Positions 5,988 through 11,950 of a stretch of 13,459 nt of DNA are shown piece by piece. The notes beneath the pieces are model-generated. The model was not told the origin of the DNA. It saw only the letters and a list, made by a program, of their open reading frames with translations, and ran no database searches. A program made the position numbers and the translations under genes. The stretch comes from Thermoanaerobacterales bacterium (GTDB taxonomy: Bacteria; Actinomycetota; Acidimicrobiia; Acidimicrobiales; JACDCH01). Location of the stretch: positions 1 through 13,459 of the forward strand of contig PKRH01000100.1 of the NCBI GenBank assembly GCA_017577565.1, given 5' to 3'. Every line of letters begins with the position of its first letter. The stretch's first letter is position 1.

Positions 5988-6794
5988 GTGACCGTCGTCG
6001 ACCGCGACCGCGTGGTCGCCGCCCTGGACGAGGCCTTCGACGCCTTCGTCGACCTCGTCGCCGACCTCGCCCCCGAGGAGTGGGACGCGCCGACCGCCTG
6101 CCCGGGCTGGTCGGTCAAGGACAACGCCAGCCACGTCATCGGCACCGAGTCGATCCTGCTCGGCCGGCCGCAGCCCGAGGTCGACCTGCCCGAGGACCTC
6201 CCGCACGTCCGCAACGACATCGGGCGGATCAACGAGGTCTGGGTCCAGTCGTACCGGCCGCGGCCGCCCGCCGAGGTGCTGGCCGACCTGCGGGAGGTCG
6301 TCGCCGAGAGGCGCGCCGCCCTCGCCGGCATGGACCAGGAGGCGTTCGACCAGGAGAGCTTCACGCCCGCCGGCCCCGACACCTACGGGCGCTTCATGCG
6401 CATCCGGGTGATGGACATCTGGATGCACGAGCAGGACGTCCGCGAGGCGGTCGGCCGGCCCGGCCACGTCGCCGGGCTGGCGCCGGAGCTCGCCCTCGAC
6501 GAGATCACCGCGGCGATCGGCTACGTCGTCGGCAAGCGGGCGGGCGCGCCCGCCGGCTCCGGCGTCCGGTTCGAGCTCACCGGGCCGATGGCCCGCCGCA
6601 TCGACGTCGAGGTGACCGACCGGGCCCGCCCCGTCGAGCAGCTCGACGGCGAGCCGACCGTCACGCTCACCGTCCCCGGCCTGCACTTCACCCGCCTGTG
6701 CGGCGGCCGGGGCGCGGACCCGGGCGCGGTCGAGATCGCCGGCGACGAGGCGCTCGGCCGGGCGGTGGTCGACAACCTCGCCTTCATGATCTGA
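5988..6794 (+). CDS. Maleylpyruvate isomerase family mycothiol-dependent enzyme
   Basis: The 268-residue protein has a DinB/MDMPI N-terminal four-helix domain (about 8-160) and a C-terminal SCP2-like MDMPI_C domain (about 190-262). The family signature TACPGWSVKDNASHVIGTE (37-54) includes the metal ligand His49. The other likely ligands are in VMDIWMHEQDVREAVGRPG (Asp143 and His147, four apart as in characterised members; His49, Asp143 and His147 together suit a divalent metal such as zinc). Known members use mycothiol for maleylpyruvate isomerisation; many paralogues have unknown substrates, and this is not near aromatic-degradation genes. It directly follows the DsbA-like gene with no gap and has its own GGGAGG, so the two are co-transcribed. 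The start is GTG 5988. Confidence 0.86.
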   Translation: MTVVDRDRVVAALDEAFDAFVDLVADLAPEEWDAPTACPGWSVKDNASHVIGTESILLGRPQPEVDLPEDLPHVRNDIGRINEVWVQSYRPRPPAEVLADLREVVAERRAALAGMDQEAFDQESFTPAGPDTYGRFMRIRVMDIWMHEQDVREAVGRPGHVAGLAPELALDEITAAIGYVVGKRAGAPAGSGVRFELTGPMARRIDVEVTDRARPVEQLDGEPTVTLTVPGLHFTRLCGGRGADPGAVEIAGDEALGRAVVDNLAFMI

Positions 6795-6826
6795 GCGCCC
6801 CGACCCGGCCGCGCCGCCGGGGACGC

Positions 6827-6846
6827 CCAGGTCAACGACCAGGTCA
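6827..6846 (+). repeat. Direct repeat CCAGGTCA x2 upstream of the orphan gene
   Basis: CCAGGTCA occurs at 6827-6834 and again at 6839-6846, a 12-base period. It lies in the 106-base gap before the gene at 6901, about 42-61 bases upstream of its -10 box. It could be a tandem activator site. Function is inferred only from position. Confidence 0.4.
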
Positions 6847-6859
6847 GACGGCCGACAGC

Positions 6860-6877
6860 TGACGTGGGCGTCACGTC
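6860..6877 (+). promoter_or_regulatory. Inverted repeat in the -35 region of the orphan gene
   Basis: TGACG-TGGG-CGTCA (6860-6873) is a perfect 5-bp inverted repeat. A second one, GACGT-N7-ACGTC (6861-6877), overlaps it. They occupy the place where the -35 box should be relative to the -10 box at 6888, and could be an operator. Confidence 0.35.
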
Positions 6878-6887
6878 GCGCGCGTCG

Positions 6888-6893
6888 TACCAT
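6888..6893 (+). promoter_or_regulatory. -10 box (TACCAT) that sets the start of the orphan gene
   Basis: TACCAT is followed by exactly 7 bases and then GTG 6901, the same spacing as before pheA, the TetR gene and others here. An in-frame ATG at 6892 lies within this box and therefore is probably not in the message. Confidence 0.5.
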
Positions 6894-6900
6894 GCCGCGC

Positions 6901-7476
6901 GTGGGGTTGACCGACCGGTTCCGAGAGGCGGCCGAGGCCGCCCGCGCCCGGTTGGCCACCCACGGGGTGATCGCCGACGCCGACGCCATCCACGGCATCC
7001 CGCCCATGCCGCCGCAGGAGGCCGACCTGGCGGCCGCCGAGCGGGCCCGGGCCCTCGGCGCCCCCGACCCCTACTCGCTCATCACCCACGACGAGGTCGT
7101 CGCCCTGACCGGCATCCCCGTCGGCGGCCCCACGCTGACCTACGCCGACGACGACATCGGCGTGCGGTTCGAGGCCGAGGACGGCCACCGCCGGGTCTGG
7201 TCGTTCGGCGTGCACGCCGGCCACGCCGTCGACGAGCGGATCCCCTTCGACCCGGTGAGCTGGTTCGAGTGGATGGTCGACCTCGTCGACGACGCCGAGC
7301 CGGTCCCCGGCCTCGGCGACGCCGCCGTCTACGGGCGGGGGATGCTCTACGTCCGCGGCGAGGGCCGGGCCTTCTACGTCCTCATCGACGCCCCGGAGGG
7401 GTCGCCCGCCAAGCTGTGGGCGACCCGCATCGCCCGCCGGGTGCTCGAGCGCCTGGCCGACGGCGAGGTCGCCTGA
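6901..7476 (+). CDS. Hypothetical protein, unrecognised (191 aa)
   Basis: The protein is not recognised. It is soluble, with no signal peptide or membrane segment. An Ala/Arg-rich helix (1-52) is followed by a PDPYSLITHDEVVALTGIPVG stretch (55-75), beta-rich segments (about 78-108), a helix with SWFEWMVDLVDD (120-131), a PGLGDAAVYGRGMLYVRG stretch (136-153), a beta strand (FYVLID) and a C-terminal helix (about 170-187). The ALTG segment and the later GLGDAA resemble the layout of DUF3558-type proteins, but the lipobox and cysteines are missing, so this is only a hint. GTG 6901 is preferred to ATG 6892 because of the -10 spacing. It stands alone: 106 bases after the MDMPI-family gene with its own promoter, and 15 bases from the convergent larC stop. 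Confidence 0.78.
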   Translation: MGLTDRFREAAEAARARLATHGVIADADAIHGIPPMPPQEADLAAAERARALGAPDPYSLITHDEVVALTGIPVGGPTLTYADDDIGVRFEAEDGHRRVWSFGVHAGHAVDERIPFDPVSWFEWMVDLVDDAEPVPGLGDAAVYGRGMLYVRGEGRAFYVLIDAPEGSPAKLWATRIARRVLERLADGEVA

Positions 7477-7491
7477 CCGGGCGGCTGCGGC

Positions 7492-8745
7492 TCACGCCGG
7501 CGGGTCGCCCTCGGGGTCGCCGTCGCCGTTCTCGCCGCGGCGGTGGCGCCGGGCCTCGGCCTCGGCCAGCGAGAGCACCTCGCGCAGCGGCGTCCCGGTG
7601 CGGCGAGCGACGCGGACGGCGTCGTCGTGCTCGACCTTGGCCCGCCCCGGGCTCAGCTTGACCCGCACCGGCATCCCGGCGACCTCGACCGTGCCGGTCG
7701 TGCGGGTGCGGGGCCAGCGCTCGAGCGACGTGGCCCGCACGCCCAGGCTGCCGGTCTCGTCCGCCAGCACGGCCGCCAGCTGGCCGGCGAGCGCCGGGTC
7801 GGCCAGGGCGCTGACGACGTGCGCCGGCCGGCCCTTCTTCATGACGACCGGGGTGACCCAGGCGTCGTGGGCGCCGGCGTCGAGCAGCGCGGCGACCGCG
7901 TGGGCCAGCACCTCGCCGGTCGCGTCGTCGACGTTGGCCTCCAGCAGCACGACGGGCTGCCCGGGGGCGACGCCGAGCGGGCCCTCCTCCGCCGCCCGGC
8001 CGAGCACGACCTGGACGGCGTTGGGCCGGCCGTCCAGCTCGCGGGCGCCGGCGCCGAAGCCGCTGGCCTCGACGTGCATCGCCGGCAGCGGCCCCCAGCC
8101 GCTGACGGTCGCCGCCAGCAGCGCGGCCCCGGTCGGGGTCGTCAGCTCGACCGGCACGTCGACGCCGTGGGTCGGCGCGCCCTCCAGGAGCGCCACGACG
8201 GCGGGGGCGGGGTTGGGGAGCAGGCCGTGCGCCGTCCGCACCATGCCGGTGCCGGTGGCCACCGAGCTCGACCGCACCTCGTCGACGCCCAGCACCTCCA
8301 GCGCCGCCGCCGTGCCGACGACGTCGACGATGGCGTCGAGCCCGCCGACCTCGTGGAAGTGCACCTGCTCGGGCGGGCGCCGGTGCAGGCGGCCCTCGAC
8401 CTCGGCGAGCGCGGCGAACGTGGCGAGCGCCCGCCGGGTCACCCGCTCGGGGAGGCGGGCCTCCTCGACGAGGGCCGCGATGTGCGACGCGGTGCGGACC
8501 ACGCCGGTCTCCGGCGCGTGGACGTGCGCCCGGGTGGCGGCGATCCCGCACCGCAGGACCGGCTCGAACTCGAGCGCCCAGCCGCCGACCGGCAGCCGGG
8601 CGAGCAGCCCCCGCACCTCGTCCGGGTCGGCGCCGGCGTCGACGAGCGCGCCGAGGGCCATGTCGCCGGCGATGCCGGAGAAGCAGTGGAACCAGGCGAC
8701 GGTGCGGGGGTCGCCCGGGGCGTCGTGGTGGTCGTCCGTGGTCAT
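7492..8745 (-). CDS. larC: LarC, nickel insertion into the pincer cofactor
   Basis: A 417-residue LarC, the CTP-dependent cyclometallase that inserts nickel into the pincer nucleotide (NPN) used by lactate racemase and related LarA enzymes. Visible family blocks are FSGIAGDM (22-29), VHFHEVGGLDAIVDVVG (128-144), LTTPTGAALLAA (201-212), EANVDDATGEVLAHA (269-283) and VMKKGRPAHVV (301-311). The C-terminal MgtE-like part is present, so this is one unbroken frame, unlike the Lactobacillus plantarum gene, which is read through a frameshift as larC1/larC2. The last 20 residues are a polar tail. ATG 8745 overlaps the larB stop by 4 bases (ATGA), indicating coupled translation. The frame is open far upstream, but that part is larB in another frame. 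The protein likely acts in the cytoplasm after LarB and LarE. Confidence 0.93.
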   Translation of the reverse strand: MTTDDHHDAPGDPRTVAWFHCFSGIAGDMALGALVDAGADPDEVRGLLARLPVGGWALEFEPVLRCGIAATRAHVHAPETGVVRTASHIAALVEEARLPERVTRRALATFAALAEVEGRLHRRPPEQVHFHEVGGLDAIVDVVGTAAALEVLGVDEVRSSSVATGTGMVRTAHGLLPNPAPAVVALLEGAPTHGVDVPVELTTPTGAALLAATVSGWGPLPAMHVEASGFGAGARELDGRPNAVQVVLGRAAEEGPLGVAPGQPVVLLEANVDDATGEVLAHAVAALLDAGAHDAWVTPVVMKKGRPAHVVSALADPALAGQLAAVLADETGSLGVRATSLERWPRTRTTGTVEVAGMPVRVKLSPGRAKVEHDDAVRVARRTGTPLREVLSLAEAEARRHRRGENGDGDPEGDPPA

Positions 8746-9488
8746 CGCAGCATCCGCAGCACCGCGCAGGCGGCGCCGAAGCCGTTGTCGATGCCCACCA
8801 CGGTGATGCCCGAGGCGCAGGAGGCGAGCATCCCGAGGAGGGCGGTGATGCCGCCCAGGCTGGCGCCGTAGCCGACGCTGGTCGGCACGGCGACGACGGG
8901 GGCGGCGGTGATGCCCCCGACGAGGCTGGCGAGCGCGCCCTCCATGCCGGCCACGACGACGACGGCGTCGGCGTCGGTGAGCACCTCGGCGCTGGCCAGC
9001 AGCCGGTGCACGCCGGCGACGCCCACGTCGGTCAGGCGCACCGGGTCGAGGCCGTGGGCGGCCAGGGTGGCGGCGCACTCGTCGGCCACCGGGAGGTCGG
9101 CCGTGCCGGCCGTGGCCACGACGACCCGCTCGGACCGCGGTGCGGCCGGGCGCCAGTAGACCGTCGACAGCCCGGTCCCCACCCGGTGCCCGTCGGGGTT
9201 GGCCGCCAGCGCGGTGGCCACCTGGTGGTCGTCGGCCCGGGTGAGCAGCACCGGCGTGTCGCCGGGCGCGGCCAGCAGCTCGCTGACGATGGCGGCGCAC
9301 TGCTCGGGCGTCTTGCCCGGGCCGTAGACGGCCTCGGCCATCCTCTGGCGGAGCGCCCGGTGGTGGTCGACGCGCGCGAACCCGAGGTCGGCGAACGGCA
9401 TGTGGCGCAGCCGGTCCACCGCGTCGTCGGTGGTCACGGCGCCCTTCTGCACGGCCTCGAGCAGTCGGCGCAGGGCCGTCTCGTCCAC
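8742..9488 (-). CDS. larB: LarB, pyridinium biscarboxylate synthase
   Basis: The 248-residue LarB belongs to the PurE/AIR-carboxylase-like family. It carboxylates the pyridinium ring of nicotinic acid adenine dinucleotide and removes AMP, the first step of nickel-pincer cofactor synthesis. An N-terminal helical part with DLGFARVDHHRALRQ (34-48) and VYGPGKTPEQ (54-63) is followed by the PurE-like domain: TAGTADLPVADEC (126-138), VGVAGVHRLL (155-164), GMEGALASLVGG (181-192), PTSVGYGASLGG (202-213) and DNGFGAA (234-240). GTG 9488 is the most likely start, giving VDETALRRLLEAV as N-terminus; the frame has no better start near it. Together with larC it forms a two-gene operon divergent from nagA. 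larE and larA are not in this window. Confidence 0.92.
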   Translation of the reverse strand: MDETALRRLLEAVQKGAVTTDDAVDRLRHMPFADLGFARVDHHRALRQRMAEAVYGPGKTPEQCAAIVSELLAAPGDTPVLLTRADDHQVATALAANPDGHRVGTGLSTVYWRPAAPRSERVVVATAGTADLPVADECAATLAAHGLDPVRLTDVGVAGVHRLLASAEVLTDADAVVVVAGMEGALASLVGGITAAPVVAVPTSVGYGASLGGITALLGMLASCASGITVVGIDNGFGAACAVLRMLR

Positions 9489-9511
9489 CCGACCAGCATG
9501 CCCCGCCGCCG

Positions 9512-9531
9512 ACCGTGAACCCGAACCGTGA
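9512..9531. repeat. Direct repeat ACCGTGA x2 in the larB-nagA divergent gap
   Basis: ACCGTGA stands at 9512-9518 and again at 9525-9531, a 13-base period. It lies in the 73-base region between the divergent starts of larB and nagA. It could be a regulator site serving one or both genes. No strong promoter boxes were found for either. Confidence 0.3.
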
Positions 9532-9561
9532 CCGCCCGGCCCGGCGGGCAAGCTGGGCCCG

Positions 9562-10875
9562 ATGGATGGGCTGCTGCTCACCGGGGGTACTGTCTTGACG
9601 CCGGACCGTCCCGTCCGGGGAGACGTCCTCCTGCGGGGAGGGCGGATCGTGGACGTCGGCGCCGACGCCGGCTCGACGGGGCAGCGGTCCGGTGGGTACG
9701 TCGACGGTGGCACGGTCGGTGCCGGGGCCGAGCGTTCCGCTGTCGGTGTGCCCGTCGGTAGCGAGCCCGACCGGCCCCCCGGGGAGCCGTCGCTCCCCGG
9801 GGCCGGGGGCTCGCCGGCCCGCCCGCCCGGCGAGGGGCCCGCCGTGCTCGACGTCACCGGCCTGGTCGTCGCCCCCGGGCTGGTCGACCTGCAGTGCAAC
9901 GGCGCGGCCGGCATCGACCTCACCGCCGAGCCCGAGCGGTTGTGGGAGGTGGCGGCCGCGCTGCCCCGCTGGGGCGTCACGGCCTGGCTGCCGACGATCG
10001 TCAGCTCGCCCCCCGAGGTACGGGCCCGGGCGCTCGCCGCCTGGCGGGCCGGGCCGCCGCCGGGGACGGGCCCGGTCGCCGCGCCGCTCGGCCTGCACCT
10101 CGAGGGCCCGTTCCTCGCCCCCGAGCGCCGGGGCGCCCACGACCCCCGCCACCTCGTGCCGCCGTCGGTCGGCCTGGTCGAGGAGGAGGGCTGGTCGGCC
10201 GAGGCCGGCGTCGCCCTGGTGACCCTCGCCCCCGAGCTGCCCGGGGCCCTGGACGTCGTGCGCCGGCTCGTCGCCGCCGGGGTGGCGGTGGCGGCCGGGC
10301 ACTCGTCGGCCACGGCGGCGGAGGCCCGGGAAGCGGTCGAGGCCGGGGTCACGTGGGTGACCCACCTGTTCAACGCCATGGCCCCGCTGCACCACCGCGC
10401 GCCGGGGCTGGCCGGCGTCGCCCTGGCCGACCCGCGCCTGCGGGTCGGGCTGATCGCGGACGGCGTCCACGTCGACCCCACGGTCGTCGCCGTGGCCGCC
10501 CGGGCGCTGGGCGACCGCCTGACGCTGGTGACCGACGCCGTCGCCGCCCTCGGGGCGCCGCCGGGCCCGGTGCGGCTCGGGTCGGTGACGGCCCGGGTCG
10601 AGGGCGGGGCCGTGCGCCTGGCCGACGGCACGCTGGCGGGCAGCGCCCTGTCGCTCGACCGGGCGGTCCGCAACCTCGCCGCCTTCGCGGACCTCCCCCT
10701 GGCCACCGCCGTGCAGGCGGCGACGGCGACGCCAACCGCCGTGCTCGGGCTCGACGACCGGGGCGCCGTCGTGCCGGGCGCCCGGGCCGACCTCGTCGTG
10801 CTGACCCCGGACGGCGAGGTGGTGGCGACGATCGTCGGCGGCCGCGTCGCCCACGACGCCCGGCGGGCGGCCTGA
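9562..10875 (+). CDS. nagA: N-acetylglucosamine-6-phosphate deacetylase
   Basis: A 437-residue amidohydrolase that removes acetate from GlcNAc-6-phosphate, feeding amino-sugar and cell-wall recycling. Key blocks: PGLVDLQCNGAAG (105-117) with the Q-x-N that replaces HxH in NagA, LHLEGPFL (178-185) with metal ligand Glu181, AAGHSSA (His247), THLFNAMAPLHHR (His268), IADGVHVDP (His303) and LVTDAV with catalytic Asp325. The C-terminal beta segment (ADLVVLTPDGEVVATIVGGR) is normal. The protein is about 50 residues longer than usual because of a Gly/Pro/Ser/Ala-rich insertion at about residues 36-94. This lies in the small beta-sandwich turn where other NagAs have a short loop, away from the active site. 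The inserted DNA has many T-ending codons and two hairpins. ATG 9562 is 7 bases after a weak CAAGCT box. The gene diverges from larB; pheA follows with its own promoter. Confidence 0.92.
   Translation: MDGLLLTGGTVLTPDRPVRGDVLLRGGRIVDVGADAGSTGQRSGGYVDGGTVGAGAERSAVGVPVGSEPDRPPGEPSLPGAGGSPARPPGEGPAVLDVTGLVVAPGLVDLQCNGAAGIDLTAEPERLWEVAAALPRWGVTAWLPTIVSSPPEVRARALAAWRAGPPPGTGPVAAPLGLHLEGPFLAPERRGAHDPRHLVPPSVGLVEEEGWSAEAGVALVTLAPELPGALDVVRRLVAAGVAVAAGHSSATAAEAREAVEAGVTWVTHLFNAMAPLHHRAPGLAGVALADPRLRVGLIADGVHVDPTVVAVAARALGDRLTLVTDAVAALGAPPGPVRLGSVTARVEGGAVRLADGTLAGSALSLDRAVRNLAAFADLPLATAVQAATATPTAVLGLDDRGAVVPGARADLVVLTPDGEVVATIVGGRVAHDARRAA
9777..9802. repeat. Perfect inverted repeat inside nagA (11-bp arms)
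   Basis: CCCCGGGGAGC (9777-9787) and GCTCCCCGGGG (9792-9802) flank a CGTC loop. It lies within the insertion-like part of nagA. Each arm also contains its own CCCCGGGG palindrome. The RNA hairpin would be very stable. Confidence 0.75.
9810..9834. repeat. Second inverted repeat inside nagA (8-bp arms)
   Basis: CTCGCCGG (9810-9817) and CCGGCGAG (9827-9834) are separated by 9 bases. It starts 8 bases after the 11-bp inverted repeat and ends where the conserved NagA sequence resumes. Confidence 0.6.
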
Positions 10876-10900
10876 CGCCGGGTGTCGGCGTGGCCGCCCG

Positions 10901-10928
10901 GGGTCCTCGACCCCCGGACGAGGGGCCC
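10901..10928 (+). terminator. Possible terminator hairpin after nagA
   Basis: CCTCG (10905-10909) pairs with CGAGG (10919-10923), extended by a T-G pair, and by GGG (10901-10903) pairing with CCC (10926-10928) past a bulge. It lies between the nagA stop and the pheA promoter. There is no T-tract. Confidence 0.3.
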
Positions 10929-10943
10929 ACAGGCACCCGGCGG

Positions 10944-10949
10944 TAGCAT
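10944..10949 (+). promoter_or_regulatory. -10 box (TAGCAT) of a leaderless pheA promoter
   Basis: TAGCAT, then 7 bases, then ATG 10957. The box is identical to the one at 351-356. No ribosome-binding site is visible before the ATG, and no clear -35 box was found. Confidence 0.55.
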
Positions 10950-10956
10950 CGCTGCG

Positions 10957-11907
10957 ATGTCTTCCGACGAGCGCGCCGGCCGGCTGCGCATCGGGTTCCT
11001 GGGCCCCGAGGGCACCTTCACCGAGCAGGCCCTGCTCTCGCAGCCCGACCTCGCCGGCCACGACCTGGTCGCCCTCCCCTCCATCCCCGAGGTGCTCGCC
11101 GCCGTCGAGGACGGGCGGGTCGACCTGGGCTTCGTGGCGGTCGAGAACTCCATCGAGGGCGCGGTGACCGTGACGGTCGACACGCTGGCCTTCGAGACGA
11201 ACCTGCTCGTCCAGCGCGAGGTCGTCATGGGCGTGCAGATGAACCTGCTGGCGCCGAGCGGGGTGGGTCTGAGCGACGTCCGCCGGGTGCTGTCGATCCC
11301 GGTCGCCACCGCGCAGTGCCGCGGCTTCCTGCGCCGGGAGCTGCCGGACGTCACCGTCGTCGCCACCGCGTCGACCGCCGAGGCCGCCCAGCTGGTGGCG
11401 GGCCCCGAGCACGACGGCCACACCGCGGCGATCGCCCCCTCGGTGGCGGCCAAGGTCTACGGGCTCGACGTGCTGGCGACCGACATCGAGGACCACCCCG
11501 ACAACGCCACCCGCTTCGTCGTCGTGGCCCGGGAGGGGATCCCGGCGCCGACCGGGCACGACAAGACGTCGGTCGTCATCTTCCAGCGCTTCGACCGACC
11601 GGGCTCGCTGCTCGCCATCCTCCAGGAGTTCGCCGCCCGGTCGATCAACCTGACCAAGCTCGAGTCCCGGCCCACGAAGAAGGGCCTGGGCAACTACTGC
11701 TTCCTCATCGACCTCGAGGGCCACATCGCGGACGAGGTGGTGGCCGACTGCCTGCGGTCGCTGCGGGCCAAGGTCGAGGACGTGAAGTTCCTCGGCTCGT
11801 TCCCCGCCGCCGGCGAGCACGGCGCGGTCAAGCGGCGCGACGCCGAGGCCGCCTGGGCCCGGGCCAGCGAGTGGGTCGAGCAGCTCCGCAGCCAGATCGC
11901 CCGCTGA
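10957..11907 (+). CDS. pheA: Prephenate dehydratase
   Basis: The 316-residue enzyme converts prephenate to phenylpyruvate in phenylalanine synthesis. The catalytic PDT domain (about 10-190) shows GFLGPEGTF (13-21), FVAVENSIEG (59-68), ATAQCRGFL (117-125), a PSVAAKVYGL block (161-170) and NATRF (183-187), which holds the catalytic Thr185-Arg-Phe. The ACT domain (about 204-283) shows RPGSLLAIL (214-222) and the ESRPTK motif (236-241), the usual sites of phenylalanine feedback binding. It lacks a chorismate mutase domain, as in other actinobacterial PheA. About 30 charged residues follow the ACT domain. ATG 10957 is 7 bases after TAGCAT, so the message is probably leaderless. It converges with modC across a hairpin. 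Confidence 0.95.
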   Translation: MSSDERAGRLRIGFLGPEGTFTEQALLSQPDLAGHDLVALPSIPEVLAAVEDGRVDLGFVAVENSIEGAVTVTVDTLAFETNLLVQREVVMGVQMNLLAPSGVGLSDVRRVLSIPVATAQCRGFLRRELPDVTVVATASTAEAAQLVAGPEHDGHTAAIAPSVAAKVYGLDVLATDIEDHPDNATRFVVVAREGIPAPTGHDKTSVVIFQRFDRPGSLLAILQEFAARSINLTKLESRPTKKGLGNYCFLIDLEGHIADEVVADCLRSLRAKVEDVKFLGSFPAAGEHGAVKRRDAEAAWARASEWVEQLRSQIAR

Positions 11908-11910
11908 GGG

Positions 11911-11934
11911 GGCGCCGGGCCGGCGACCGGCGCC
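11911..11934. terminator. Hairpin between pheA and modC, possible bidirectional terminator
   Basis: GGCGCCGG (11911-11918) and CCGGCGCC (11927-11934) flank an 8-base loop, 4 bases after the pheA stop and 16 bases before the convergent modC stop. There is no T-tract. Confidence 0.45.
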
Positions 11935-11950
11935 GGTGCCGCCTGCCGGC

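Noticed and set aside
5297..6862. + frame of 521 codons across the DsbA-like and MDMPI genes
   Set aside because: An Arg/Gly/Pro-rich shifted frame over two well-supported genes.
5046..7007. Minus-strand open frame of 653 codons
   Set aside because: It is antisense to the DsbA-like and MDMPI genes, which show clear family motifs. Its composition is Gly/Asp/Val/Arg-rich noise.
9889..9915. NagA with Q-x-N instead of HxH as a lost metal site
   Set aside because: The Q-x-N form is normal for NagA, which keeps the other ligands (Glu181, His247, His268).
8746..11820. Apparent giant minus-strand fusion protein upstream of larC
   Set aside because: Only the last 417 codons are LarC. The rest runs out of frame through larB and antisense to nagA and pheA. 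High GC removes stop codons.
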